NCBI GenBank assembly: GCA_903919125.1
Contig: CAIXGS010000076.1
Span: 186,001 to 250,000 of the forward strand
From: an uncultured Spartobacteria bacterium
GTDB taxonomy: Bacteria > Verrucomicrobiota > Verrucomicrobiia > Chthoniobacterales > Chthoniobacteraceae
Length of the DNA: 64,000 bases
Direction: 5' to 3'
Shown here piece by piece: positions 27,071-36,361 of the stretch. The position numbers were made by a program, and so were the translations under genes. The notes under the pieces were generated by a model. That model was not told where the DNA came from. It worked only from the letters and a program-made list of their open reading frames with translations, and did no database searches. How positions within the stretch are numbered: position 1 is the stretch's first letter; every line of letters starts with the position of its first letter.

Positions 27071-28516
27071 ATGACAGCTCTCGCCGACCCTCCCCGCCAG
27101 CAGTTCCAAGTCGACGCAAACCGCACCTCTTCTGATAGCCCTCGCCGTGCGGCGGTTCGGCGCGCGTTGAGCAACTACAAGACTGCGCGCGATCGTACCG
27201 GAGCCACTTTCACCGACTGGAAATCCGCGAGGGCAGCAGCCGCGACAATCAAGCATGAGGCGGTCAACCACCTAGACCAGTACTTGGAGGAATTCGAGCA
27301 GAAGTTCACGGCACGCGGTGGCAAAGTATTTTGGGCGAGCGACAGCAAGCAAGCGCGCGACTACATTCTGAACCTTGCCGAAGCAAAGGGTGTACGTTCA
27401 ATCGTCAAATCCAAGGCGATGACGGGAGAGGAAATCCACCTCAACCAAGCTCTTTTAGAAAAAGGCTACGGCGTGGTGGAGAGCGATCTTGGCGAATACA
27501 TCCAGCAACTTAAGGGCGAGGCCCCCTATCACTTCGTATTCCCGTGCATGCATTTACGCCGGGACGAAATCAGTGATCTTTTCGAAAAAGAACTCGGTAC
27601 CGCGAAGACTGACAGTCCCGAAGAACTGACCATGATCGCTCGCCGCGTTCTGCGCCGCGCCTACATCGAAGCTGATATGGGCATCTCCGGAGGCAACTTC
27701 ATCGTCGCGGATACCGGCATGATTTCCATCACGGAAAACGAAGGTAACGCACGCCTCACTGTTGGTCTTCCAAAAATTCACGTCGCACTCATCGGCATCG
27801 AAAAGGTCGTCCCGCGTCTGGGCGATCTCGCGCTTTTCCTGCCCATGCTAGCCACCGCAGGCACAGGGCAGCATCTTACCGGTTACAATTCCATGTATGG
27901 TGGCCCCAGACAGCCCGGTGAAATCGACGGTCCGGAAGAATTCCACGTCGTGTTTCTCGACAACCATCGCACCCGCCTACTCGCCGATCCCGAACAACGC
28001 GACGCCCTGCATTGCATCCGCTGCGGAGCTTGCTTGAACGTTTGTCCGATTTTCAAAAACATCGGGGGCCACACCTATGGAACGACTTACCAGGGCCCGA
28101 TTGGCTCGGTCATCACCCCGCACTTTCGGGGACTGGAAGATTGGAAACATCTCTCGGGGGCCTCGTCTTTGTGCGGCGCCTGCACCGAAACCTGCCCAGT
28201 CGGAATCGACATCCACCATCACCTGCTCCACAACCGCCGAAACGCGGCCGCCCAAAAGCCCGCGGCTGGGGAACAGCTTCTTTGGAAAGCATTTACCTTC
28301 CTAATGAAGCGCCCGGCTCTTTACAGGCTTGCAACAAAGTTTGCCCCGCTTGGTTCCCTGCTGCATCCCCTTATCGCACGCACCATGGTCGACCCCGTTC
28401 GCTCGTGGACAGACACGCGCGAGTTTCCCGCAGCCCCACTCCATTCGTTCCGAGCCCAGTTTAAAGCACACCAGCGCGCCCAAACCCTCGCCTCAAACCT
28501 CGGAGGCACACAATGA
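27071..28516 (+). CDS. lutB: L-lactate utilisation Fe-S protein LutB
   Basis: A 481-residue protein with an N-terminal LUD (DUF162) domain, about residues 70-300, and a ferredoxin-like part with two 4Fe-4S clusters: CIRCGACLNVCPIF (near 316-329) and CGACTETCPVGIDIHHHLLHNRR (near 365-387). It is the central subunit of the LutABC L-lactate dehydrogenase. The last four bases overlap the lutC start (ATGA), showing coupling. Length matches the family (470-480). Confidence 0.95.
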   Translation: MTALADPPRQQFQVDANRTSSDSPRRAAVRRALSNYKTARDRTGATFTDWKSARAAAATIKHEAVNHLDQYLEEFEQKFTARGGKVFWASDSKQARDYILNLAEAKGVRSIVKSKAMTGEEIHLNQALLEKGYGVVESDLGEYIQQLKGEAPYHFVFPCMHLRRDEISDLFEKELGTAKTDSPEELTMIARRVLRRAYIEADMGISGGNFIVADTGMISITENEGNARLTVGLPKIHVALIGIEKVVPRLGDLALFLPMLATAGTGQHLTGYNSMYGGPRQPGEIDGPEEFHVVFLDNHRTRLLADPEQRDALHCIRCGACLNVCPIFKNIGGHTYGTTYQGPIGSVITPHFRGLEDWKHLSGASSLCGACTETCPVGIDIHHHLLHNRRNAAAQKPAAGEQLLWKAFTFLMKRPALYRLATKFAPLGSLLHPLIARTMVDPVRSWTDTREFPAAPLHSFRAQFKAHQRAQTLASNLGGTQ

Positions 28517-29211
28517 GTTTAGGAACCGGAGATCGTGCAGGGATTCTGGGGCGGGTGCGTGAGGCTCTGCGTGAAAAAGCTCCGCTTAAACACCCCGCTG
28601 AACGCTCTGCTGGGGGCGAACCTACGACCGCTCATTTTCGCGAATGGCTCCCACCCGTTGGCCCTTCCATCGATGAAAAATACGCCCTCTTCGCCAAGCT
28701 TAGCGAGCAACTGCGCAGCGAACTCCTCCCCTGCCCCGACGTCGCCCACGCTGCAGCCGCCGTCAGCGCTCTGGCCCAACAGTTAAACTGGAAAACTCTA
28801 GCACTTCACAGAGGCTCACTTTTAGACCAATTAGCGCCCCTGCTCCCTCCGGAACTCGCACTCATTTACGTCGACGCCGGTTACGACAAAGACGCTCTGG
28901 AGGCCTGCGACGCCGGAGTCACAGAATGCGATCTCCTCGTAGCCCAGACAGGCTCCGTCTGCGTCACAAGCACCAGCGCAGGTGGCCGCGTGCTCAGCGT
29001 ACTGCCGCCCCACCACTTTGTTCTCGCCCGCCGCTCCCAGCTCGTCACCGACCTCTCCGAGGCCTATTCCACACTGGCCACCCGCTATCGTGAGAATTAT
29101 CCAAGCATGATTTCCTTCATCACCGGCCCAAGCCGTACTGGTGACATTGAACGCATTCTCGTGCTCGGCGCGCACGGCCCAAAGCGACTCACCCTTTTAT
29201 TGCTGCCCTAG
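28513..29211 (+). CDS. lutC: L-lactate utilisation protein LutC (LUD domain)
   Basis: A 232-residue protein whose second half is a LUD domain: DAGVTECDLLVAQTGSVCVTS (about 134-154), GGRVLSVLPPHHFVL and SFITGPSRTGDIERILVLGAHGPKRLTLLLL (about 199-231). It completes lutABC. The stop lies 9 bases from the convergent prolyl oligopeptidase stop. No lactate permease or lactate-responsive regulator is next to the operon, so uptake and control must be encoded elsewhere. Confidence 0.94.
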   Translation: MSLGTGDRAGILGRVREALREKAPLKHPAERSAGGEPTTAHFREWLPPVGPSIDEKYALFAKLSEQLRSELLPCPDVAHAAAAVSALAQQLNWKTLALHRGSLLDQLAPLLPPELALIYVDAGYDKDALEACDAGVTECDLLVAQTGSVCVTSTSAGGRVLSVLPPHHFVLARRSQLVTDLSEAYSTLATRYRENYPSMISFITGPSRTGDIERILVLGAHGPKRLTLLLLP

Positions 29212-29220
29212 CAGGTCAGC

Positions 29221-31383
29221 TCAGTGCGCCAGACCAAACTGTCGCAACATAAAAGCGTAATCATACGCCTCGTCCTTTAACCTGTCGTACCGCCCCGATG
29301 CGCCACCGTGTCCACCCGGCTCGAGCTTTGTTTTAAATAACAGCGGCCGCCGGTCTGTGCGCAGCGCTCGCAACTTCGCCACATACTTTGCAGGCTCCCA
29401 ATACCCAACCTGACTGTCGTACAGCGACGTCCGTATCAACATCGGCGGGTATGCTTTGGGCTCCAAGTTTTCGTAGGGAGAATACGACCGCATATAGTCG
29501 TACGCCGCCTTCTCGTGGGGATTGCCCCACTCCAAATACTCCCCGACAGTCAGCGGCAGACTTTCGTCCAGCATAGTGTTAATCACGTCCACAAAGGGAA
29601 CATAGGACAGCACCAGTCCGAACAGTTCCGGTCGCATATTCGTCACCGCGCCCATCAAGAGGCCACCAGCGCTGCCGCCCGTGATTGCCAGACGCTCCGG
29701 ACTCGTCACCTTCTTTGCAATCAGATCCTCCGCACACGCGATAAAATCCGTGAACGTGTTGCGCTTCATCATCATCTTTCCCTGATCGTGCCACTCCTTA
29801 CCTAAGTCGCCCCCTCCCCGAATATGCGCCAAAGCATAGACCATCCCACGGTCCAGTAGACTCAGACGATCCGACGAAAAATCCACGTCGCTCGAAATTC
29901 CATAGGATCCATAAGCCTCTAGCAGGACAGCGTTTGAGGCATCTCTTACCATCCCCTTTCGGTAAACCAGCGAAATCGGAATCTCCGCACCATCCGACGC
30001 CTTCGCGTAACAACGTTCCATCACGTACCGTGACGAATCGTAGCCACCAAGCACAGGTCGCTGCTTTTTGAGCACCCGTGTGTGGGCAACCACATCGTAG
30101 TCGTACACAGAGCCCGGTGTAATCAGAGACTCGTAAGAAAAGCGGTAGGTCGTCGCATGAAAATCGGGATTATTTTGCGGTGCAGCCACATAAACCGGCT
30201 CCACAAACTCCAGTTCGTGCGCCTGCTCCGTCACTAAATCGTGAACCGCCAACTTCGGCAACCCTCTCGCACGCTCCACCGTAACGTAGTGCGTCGCAAA
30301 ACAATCCACATCTTCCAGCATCACATCATTTCTGCACGGAATCAGTTCCTTCCAGTGTTCCACGCCAGCCGATTCGACTGGCGCGGCGACTAGGCGGAAG
30401 TTCTTCCCCATGTCATTGGTCCGAACGTAAAAATTTGAACCCAAGTGATCTACATAATACTCGTGTCCCTCCTTACGTTCCAAAAAAAGACGAGGCGCCG
30501 CGTCGGGTTGAGCTGCTGGGATAAAGCGAACCTCACTCGTCGTGCGACTTTCAGACACCGCAAAAATAAAGGCATCGCTACGGGTGCGACTGACGTCCAA
30601 CGAATAAAGCTCGTCCGTTTCGGTATAAACCGTCTCGTGGATCGCGGTTCCCAGCACGTGCCGGAAAAGAACGGAGGCTCTCTTTGTGGTGGCATCCTCT
30701 TGCACGTAAAAGAGCGTACGATTGTCCATCGCCCAAACCACGGCAGTCACCCGCTCAGCAACCTTCTCAAGCACCTTACCAGTCCGCAAATCCTTAACGT
30801 GCAGAACGTACTGACGGTAACCCAAAATATCCGTACTGTACGCCAATAAATTCCCATCCGGACTAATCGCATACTGCCCCAGCGAGAAAAATTCGCGTCC
30901 CTTTGCGAGCGTGTTTTGATCCAGAAACACCTCCTCAGGGGCCTCGATGCTTTCATGTTTCCTGCACAAAATCGGGTACTGCTTGCCTTTTTCGGTGCGT
31001 GAATAATACCACCAACCGTCCTTTTTCACGGGAACTTGCGTGTCGTCTTCTTTGATTCTTCCCAGCAACTCCCGATACAACCTCTCCCTAAATCCGTGGA
31101 GCGACTCAGTCATCGAATCCGCGTAAGCGTTCTCTGCCTTAAGATACCCTAAGACAGAGCGGCTCTTTCGGGAATCATCGCGCAGCCACGCATAATCATC
31201 AGCAAACTCATAACCGTGAATCTTAATGAGTTTCGGATCTTTATGGGCGACAGGTGGTTGCATTACTTGATACATTTTTGACGGAGTGCTTCCTTTGGAG
31301 AAGGAGAGCGAAAAGAAGAATGAAAGGAATCCTGTTAGGACTGTAATCCTGAGCGAAAAAGCGTGCAGAAGTTTCAAAGCCAT
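29221..31383 (-). CDS. Exported prolyl oligopeptidase family serine peptidase (S9A, oligopeptidase B-like)
   Basis: A protein of 720 residues from the ATG at 31383, chosen because it places a signal peptide (MALKLLHAFSLRITVLTGFLSFFFSLSFS) first. The N-terminal propeller domain begins HKDPKLIKIHGYEFADDYAWLRDDSRKS, a strong oligopeptidase B feature. The catalytic triad is visible: Ser in AITGGSAGGLLMGAV (near residue 567), Asp in TSLYDSQVGYWEPAKYVAKLR (near 653) and His in LEPGGHGGASGRYDRL (near 688). The family cuts short peptides after basic residues or proline. Export is inferred from the signal; a cytosolic start at the Met before YQVMQPPVAHK would remove it. Confidence 0.92.
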   Translation of the reverse strand: MALKLLHAFSLRITVLTGFLSFFFSLSFSKGSTPSKMYQVMQPPVAHKDPKLIKIHGYEFADDYAWLRDDSRKSRSVLGYLKAENAYADSMTESLHGFRERLYRELLGRIKEDDTQVPVKKDGWWYYSRTEKGKQYPILCRKHESIEAPEEVFLDQNTLAKGREFFSLGQYAISPDGNLLAYSTDILGYRQYVLHVKDLRTGKVLEKVAERVTAVVWAMDNRTLFYVQEDATTKRASVLFRHVLGTAIHETVYTETDELYSLDVSRTRSDAFIFAVSESRTTSEVRFIPAAQPDAAPRLFLERKEGHEYYVDHLGSNFYVRTNDMGKNFRLVAAPVESAGVEHWKELIPCRNDVMLEDVDCFATHYVTVERARGLPKLAVHDLVTEQAHELEFVEPVYVAAPQNNPDFHATTYRFSYESLITPGSVYDYDVVAHTRVLKKQRPVLGGYDSSRYVMERCYAKASDGAEIPISLVYRKGMVRDASNAVLLEAYGSYGISSDVDFSSDRLSLLDRGMVYALAHIRGGGDLGKEWHDQGKMMMKRNTFTDFIACAEDLIAKKVTSPERLAITGGSAGGLLMGAVTNMRPELFGLVLSYVPFVDVINTMLDESLPLTVGEYLEWGNPHEKAAYDYMRSYSPYENLEPKAYPPMLIRTSLYDSQVGYWEPAKYVAKLRALRTDRRPLLFKTKLEPGGHGGASGRYDRLKDEAYDYAFMLRQFGLAH

Positions 31384-31441
31384 AAGGGTGAAACTAAAGA
31401 TGCGACAAGTTCTCCACAAAACCAGTCTCCACTCCAAAAAC

Positions 31442-31476
31442 AAAAAACCCGCGGTGACTTTGCACAGCGGGCTTTT
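31442..31476 (-). terminator. Intrinsic terminator of the rplM-rpsI operon
   Basis: Reading the minus strand, AAAAGCCCGC pairs with GCGGGTTTTTT around a 14-base loop, the U-run ending at 31442. It lies 47 bases past the rpsI stop and just ahead of the peptidase start, so the peptidase needs its own promoter. Confidence 0.85.
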
Positions 31477-31522
31477 CGAGAAAGGAATGTACTTCCTTGG
31501 CGCTGAGGAGCGCCGGAACGGC

Positions 31523-31921
31523 TTAGCGCTTGGAGAACTGGAAGCGCTTGCGAGCGCCAGGTTGACCGGGCTTCTTACGTTCCTTCATACGAGGATCGCG
31601 ACGCAGAAAACCTTCCGCCTTCAGCACGGCACGCAACTCAGGGTTGATCTCGATCAGAGCACGAGAGACAGCCAACCGCAATGCACCAGCCTGCCCTTGC
31701 AAGCCGCCGCCATCGGCGTTGACCTTCAAATCAAACTGATTGACTTGCTTAACGATTTCAAAAGGGGCCAGAACCGTGTTCTGCAAAGCCTGGGTCTTGA
31801 AATACTCGTCCAAGGGACGACCGTTGATCACAATCTTGCCGCTACCCGCATTCATACGGATGCGTGCCACGGCCGTTTTACGGCGGCCTATCGCTACAAA
31901 TTCTGGAGCCTCTGTCGACAT
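31523..31921 (-). CDS. rpsI: 30S ribosomal protein S9
   Basis: A 132-residue S9 that begins MSTEAPEFVAIGRRKTAVARIRMNAGSGKIVINGRPLDEYF and ends in the invariant basic tail RDPRMKERKKPGQPGARKRFQFSKR, whose terminal Lys-Arg reaches the P-site tRNA anticodon loop. The signature GGGLQGQAGALRLAVSRAL is present. It follows rplM by 18 bases. Confidence 0.98.
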   Translation of the reverse strand: MSTEAPEFVAIGRRKTAVARIRMNAGSGKIVINGRPLDEYFKTQALQNTVLAPFEIVKQVNQFDLKVNADGGGLQGQAGALRLAVSRALIEINPELRAVLKAEGFLRRDPRMKERKKPGQPGARKRFQFSKR

Positions 31922-31939
31922 ATTCGGATACCTATTAGG

Positions 31940-32374
31940 TTACTGGATTTCGGTCACGGGCACAGGGTTCTGTGCTGCATGAGGATGCTCGGAGCCCTTA
32001 TACACCTTGAGCTTCGTTATGATCTGTCTGCCAAGACGGTTGTGCGGTATCATTCCCTTCACAGCACCCTGAACCAGCAGTTCTGGATGGCGCACACGCC
32101 GCTGTCTGAAAGATTCGCTTTTGTGACCGCCGACATATCCGGAGAAAGACATGTACGTCTTTGCAGTCTCCTTCTTGCCGGTGACACGAACCTTGTCCGC
32201 GTTGATAACCACGACAAAATCGCCGGTATCTACGTGAGGTGTGAAAATTGACTTTTCCTTGCCACGCAGCAAGTTAGCGGCTTTGACAGCCACACGACCA
32301 AGCACTTGGTCGGCGGCATCAATTACCCACCAACGGCGCTGCACTTCATTATCTTTTGCTGAAAACGTTGCCAT
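31940..32374 (-). CDS. rplM: 50S ribosomal protein L13
   Basis: A 144-residue L13 started at the ATG at 32374 ([29 protein letters not shown]), preceded by a strong TTTTTGGAGGAAG ribosome binding site; the longer frame to 32416 is rejected. Signature [38 protein letters not shown] lies near the C-terminus. L13 is an early 50S assembly protein. The gene begins 29 bases after the RibD-like stop and is followed by rpsI. Confidence 0.97.
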   Translation of the reverse strand: MATFSAKDNEVQRRWWVIDAADQVLGRVAVKAANLLRGKEKSIFTPHVDTGDFVVVINADKVRVTGKKETAKTYMSFSGYVGGHKSESFRQRRVRHPELLVQGAVKGMIPHNRLGRQIITKLKVYKGSEHPHAAQNPVPVTEIQ

Positions 32375-32403
32375 GAATCTTCCTCCAAAAAGGGGTGGTG
32401 AAT

Positions 32404-33177
32404 CTACGATCCACATCCAAGGGAGTCAACTGTTTCCGCAATCTTATTTCGATAATCTAAACGCCAACGAGTGAAGCACTCTCCATCAAGTACTTCCATA
32501 CTTAACAAAGAAGCCTCAACAGACTTCGGTAGCCACTCTCCAAAAGTCCCACTCAATGTTACTCCCCCGCGCCCGCCGAAAATCACCGGACACAATGTCA
32601 GGCACAACTCATCCACGCAATGCGCCCTTAAAAAACTCGCAAACAAAGCGCCTCCTCCCTCAAACACCACTCGCTTCACTTCAAACTCCTGCCGCAAAGA
32701 TGCTAACATCCAAGCTACATCCACCCTTTCTCCCTCAGAAAAACGCAGCACAGCACTCCCTTCCAGCGACTCCCTCGCTGCAAGTGGCATCCGTTGAGTC
32801 GTATAAACCACAACAGGAGAAAACGTCTCCCCAAACAAACGCAATCCAGAATCCACCTCCCCTCCACCACTAACCACCACCCGCAACGGATAAGCCGCCT
32901 GCCCTCGGCTTACCCGCGACTCCCGTAACCTGCTATCCGAGATCCCCATCGTCATCGTGTCCGCACGCACCGTTTCGTAGCCGGCCACCACGGCATCCCC
33001 TTCCGCACGAATCTCTAGGAACCGCTTCTTGTCTGCGGAAGAAGAAAAATTGGAAGGAGTCCGAGCTACGGTCGAGATCCTGCCGTCCCAAGTAATCGCA
33101 AAATTTGCCACCACGTAAGGACGGTTCACCAAGGGCGGCTTCAATGAGGATGATTTCCTTGGCATTTTAGCCTTCAT
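32404..33177 (-). CDS. RibD C-terminal-type pyrimidine/dihydrofolate reductase-like protein
   Basis: A 257-residue protein consisting only of the reductase domain found at the C-terminus of RibD. Family traits are [18 protein letters not shown] (about 19-36), [16 protein letters not shown] (about 58-73), and [36 protein letters not shown] (about 165-200). The NADPH-binding pattern E-G-G-G is intact. No deaminase domain and no other riboflavin gene is nearby, so the substrate cannot be assigned; reduction of an aminopyrimidine in riboflavin synthesis is the closest analogue. It is directly upstream of rplM and could share a transcript with it. Confidence 0.85.
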   Translation of the reverse strand: MKAKMPRKSSSLKPPLVNRPYVVANFAITWDGRISTVARTPSNFSSSADKKRFLEIRAEGDAVVAGYETVRADTMTMGISDSRLRESRVSRGQAAYPLRVVVSGGGEVDSGLRLFGETFSPVVVYTTQRMPLAARESLEGSAVLRFSEGERVDVAWMLASLRQEFEVKRVVFEGGGALFASFLRAHCVDELCLTLCPVIFGGRGGVTLSGTFGEWLPKSVEASLLSMEVLDGECFTRWRLDYRNKIAETVDSLGCGS

Positions 33178-33274
33178 CTAGAATTTGCCCAACGACTGCA
33201 ATCCGCCAAAGCTGCGCAGTCCAAGCAGTCCCTCGGAGGTGCGAGCGGACTAACAAATCTTCAACGACCAGTCC

Positions 33275-35671
33275 TCAACGAATCAGCTCCTCAAGACGCG
33301 CATCAGGAGCCGCACCAAGGGCCGTCGCCTTGTGATACGCATTTCGCGCAGCCTCTTTGTCTGGCGGCTTCTGTGAAGCGCACACCACGGCCAGATTGAA
33401 ATACGCGTCCGCATAACTCGGATCGAGTTCAGCGGCTGCCTCAAGCTCTTTGCGGGCGTTTTCCTGCCAGCCTTTGCGACTCGCGGCGATTCCCAGATAG
33501 TTGTGCGCAATCGCGTTGGAAGGGTTAATCGCAACGGATTGCGTGAGCTCATCCACCGCTTTATCCAGCTTGCCCTGAGTATAATAGACGATACCAAGCG
33601 TGGACCGTGAAAAAGCGTCCTCAGGAGAAAGCTCCAAAGCTTTGCGCAGACTCACCTCAGCCTCTGGATATCGCTTCGCCCGAAACTGAGTCACCCCTAA
33701 GTTTGACAAAACAAACGCATTGCCAGGAGAGGACTCCAGCACCTCTTTGTACAGCTTTTCAGCGACGACGAAATCGTTTCGATCGAAGCGGTCCTTAGCC
33801 TCCGATATTTTCATCCGCACCTCATCAGGAAGCGCGCCAGCGCGACCAAGAGATTTCCCGGCGCCGGCACCAGCAGAAGGAGATGCAGCGGCATCAACGC
33901 GAGCAGTCTGCGTTGCGCCGCCAGCCTTGCTCTCAGCAGCCTGCGCTGCGGGTGCGGGTTTCGCAGAATCCGAGGAAGTAGAGCCCTTGGATGGGGTCTT
34001 CATCGCTGAAATCGAAATTCCCTCATCGCTAATTTCAACCAATGGTTGTTTGAAAAGAGCCTGCTCCTTCTCGCTCAACTGCAACACGGGCTCACCCAAA
34101 AGCCCGATCTGTTTAATCAAAGCGTCGGAACTTACTTTCAAGCGGGACACTTCAGCCACCAAATCTTTCCGCGTCTTATCCCGGCGCGACTGCTCCTGAA
34201 GAGAACGGTTCAAAATTCCTTGCAATAAATTGCGCTCCTCGTGCTCTTTTTCTTTGTCGGCAATCGCTTGACTAGCCTCGTTCTTGGTGACTGCAACCTG
34301 TTGAACTGCAACGGTTAATTTACCCTCGAGTTCCGTGACAGATTTCTCGGCGACATCGGCGCGCTTCATCGCATCGGCAAGTCGAGCGCGAATCACATCC
34401 ACCTCTTCGCCCATGGCCTTGTTGCCCTGAGGAGTCGAGGACCCGTCCGCACGCTGAGCTTCCATCTGCTTCTGAACTTTCGCTAATTTAGCCGCAGATT
34501 CCGCGTTTTCCGCCTCCAGCTTTTCGATAATGTTGCGCGCATCCTTTAACTTCGTCGCCACAGCCAAAGCGTCGTCGCGCTCGCGCGTCACCTTAGCCAG
34601 CGCCGCTTTCGCCGCCTCGCCTTCCTTTTCCGCACGGTCCGCGCTCGCTTTGAAATTGTCCCGCTCACGCTCGGCTACGAGAACCGCACCTCGGGCAGTA
34701 TCCCGCTCGTTGGCAGTCTTTTCCAACTGTTCTTGAAGGGAATTTTTTGCTTTAACAATCCGCGCTAACTCTCCCTGCATTTGCTCCAATTGTTTGCGCG
34801 ACTGACCTGCCTGCTCCACTGCACCGTCCCGTTCCGCATTAGCAGCAACCTCACGCGCCTGCGTTTGGGCCAGACGAGCCTCCAAACGGCGACGCACCTC
34901 CTCCGCAGCATCCTGCTCAGCCTGCAACTCCCGCCTCTGCTGCTTTAGTTGATCCCTATCCCTCTCCAATGCAGAAAGATCTGCTCCGGATTTACTCTTG
35001 TCTTCTCGGGCACTCAAGAGCGCTTTTTCAGCTACGTCTGCCCGTTGTTCCAAAATCTTCGCCATCTCCTCAGCCTTGGAGCGAGCCTTCATATTGTCCT
35101 CCAACGCTTTGGATGCAGTATCCGCAGTCTCTTCCAAATTTTTCAAGAGCGCGGACTTTTCCTTACGCAAGCGTCTGGAGTCCTCCAATGCATCCTGTAA
35201 TTGGCTTTGAAGCAGAGTCAGCCGTCCCTGAATTTCCGCAAAAGGATCCGTTGGCGCAACCGGAACACCATCTCGCTCAGGCAACTGTGGAATCGCTGAG
35301 GAAGACTCCAGCGTGGGCGACGGGCGAGAGCGCGAAGGAGACGTTCCTGCGGTCTGCTGACGCGCTCTCTCAAGCCTTTGAATCGCTTGCGCCGTGAGTT
35401 GCGAGCGGTACTTCACCACCTGCGGACTCCAGCTCGGATATTGCACACTAATCTGTCCAAGTGCTCTAGAGACATCCTGATACAAATTCAGAGCAGCGTT
35501 GCCGTCCCCGCGTTTTTCCAAAGACTCGGCTTTCTGAAAGCTACTGTAAGCATTCAAAAACATCTCGGAACCGTCGCCTGCGGAGTTTGTAGAGCCTCCG
35601 GATTGGGCGTGCAAGGGGGCAGCAGCCATCAAAAGGCAACTTGTAAGGAGTACGGAATAGTTTGGCCGCAT
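33275..35671 (-). CDS. Exported coiled-coil and TPR protein
   Basis: A protein of 798 residues if started at the ATG at 35671, which gives a clean signal peptide (MRPNYSVLLTSCLLMAAAPLHAQ); the first ATG (35692) adds seven residues. After an early helical repeat region (about 35-95) comes a Pro/Ser linker. A very long coiled coil rich in Glu, Lys, Arg and Ala follows, about residues 140-500, with recurrent A-E-R-E-R-D-like heptads. A low-complexity linker rich in Ala and Ser comes next (about 560-620). The C-terminus carries three to four TPR units (AFVLSNLGVTQFRAKRYPEAEVSLRKALELSPED and following). It probably acts as a periplasmic scaffold; no enzymatic domain is seen. Confidence 0.85.
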   Translation of the reverse strand: MRPNYSVLLTSCLLMAAAPLHAQSGGSTNSAGDGSEMFLNAYSSFQKAESLEKRGDGNAALNLYQDVSRALGQISVQYPSWSPQVVKYRSQLTAQAIQRLERARQQTAGTSPSRSRPSPTLESSSAIPQLPERDGVPVAPTDPFAEIQGRLTLLQSQLQDALEDSRRLRKEKSALLKNLEETADTASKALEDNMKARSKAEEMAKILEQRADVAEKALLSAREDKSKSGADLSALERDRDQLKQQRRELQAEQDAAEEVRRRLEARLAQTQAREVAANAERDGAVEQAGQSRKQLEQMQGELARIVKAKNSLQEQLEKTANERDTARGAVLVAERERDNFKASADRAEKEGEAAKAALAKVTRERDDALAVATKLKDARNIIEKLEAENAESAAKLAKVQKQMEAQRADGSSTPQGNKAMGEEVDVIRARLADAMKRADVAEKSVTELEGKLTVAVQQVAVTKNEASQAIADKEKEHEERNLLQGILNRSLQEQSRRDKTRKDLVAEVSRLKVSSDALIKQIGLLGEPVLQLSEKEQALFKQPLVEISDEGISISAMKTPSKGSTSSDSAKPAPAAQAAESKAGGATQTARVDAAASPSAGAGAGKSLGRAGALPDEVRMKISEAKDRFDRNDFVVAEKLYKEVLESSPGNAFVLSNLGVTQFRAKRYPEAEVSLRKALELSPEDAFSRSTLGIVYYTQGKLDKAVDELTQSVAINPSNAIAHNYLGIAASRKGWQENARKELEAAAELDPSYADAYFNLAVVCASQKPPDKEAARNAYHKATALGAAPDARLEELIR

Positions 35672-36361
35672 AGTAATAAGAAAACCAGTCATCTACTTAG
35701 TTGAATTAGTCCAGCGCCGCAACCCGTCTTCTTTACTTGTACCAAACCCCAGAGAAACGCCGCCAAAGTAAAAAACCGCATTTTCCAAAACACGCAGGAA
35801 CATCTCCCCACCCTGCCGTAGGACCGCTGCCATCAGAAAATGTGTTGGGCGTATCGCGAACTGTAAAGCCAGCGTCTATCGCTGAAGCCGGAACGTCGCT
35901 TCAAATGCAAACACAGAAATCGTCCCCTGAGCCTAGCACAGGACAGCGAACTTGGGCGGATTGATTCAGGCTTTCTCTAGGTGGAACAGACGCCACCAAA
36001 AGGAGGTTCCTGAGTATACTGCCTACTAGTCCCATTCCTGCTATGATTGGCCCCGGATTCCTGCGGTTTGCAGAGATTGACGGGGCGCACCATTACCGCC
36101 ATGCCTTCTGCCCAGAAAATGTAGACTAAAGCGAAATGAAATGACCCAGCTAGGGTTTGACGCTTTCCTTGCTGATTCCATTCCGAAATATGCCGCAGAG
36201 CACGTTCGCAGTGGACCTTGGAGTGAACTCGATTCTGCTCTGTGAGGAAGAACTACTCGGGAGAAAAATCGAGGCGGGATTTTGCTCCTTGGAGGCAATT
36301 CATCGCTGTGAGGCGTTTAGCGCGGAGTCACAGATCATCAGGGGAAGCTTTTGAGCAGACA
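35672..36361. other. Gene-poor spacer
   Basis: About 690 bases between two minus-strand genes. Only short, unconvincing frames occur, on both strands. A minus-strand stretch around 35750-35910 stays open for over 50 codons but has no start codon or ribosome binding site and was not recognised. A purine-rich AAAAGGAGGTTCC box (about 35999-36010) is present without a following gene. Possibly decayed sequence; nothing firm can be said. Confidence 0.35.

Noticed and set aside
31286-32251. 321-codon plus-strand frame across rpsI and rplM
   Set aside because: Antisense to two certain ribosomal genes and across their terminator.
35999-36012. Strong AAAAGGAGG ribosome binding site in the 36-kb spacer
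   Set aside because: No start codon with an open frame of useful length follows at proper distance.
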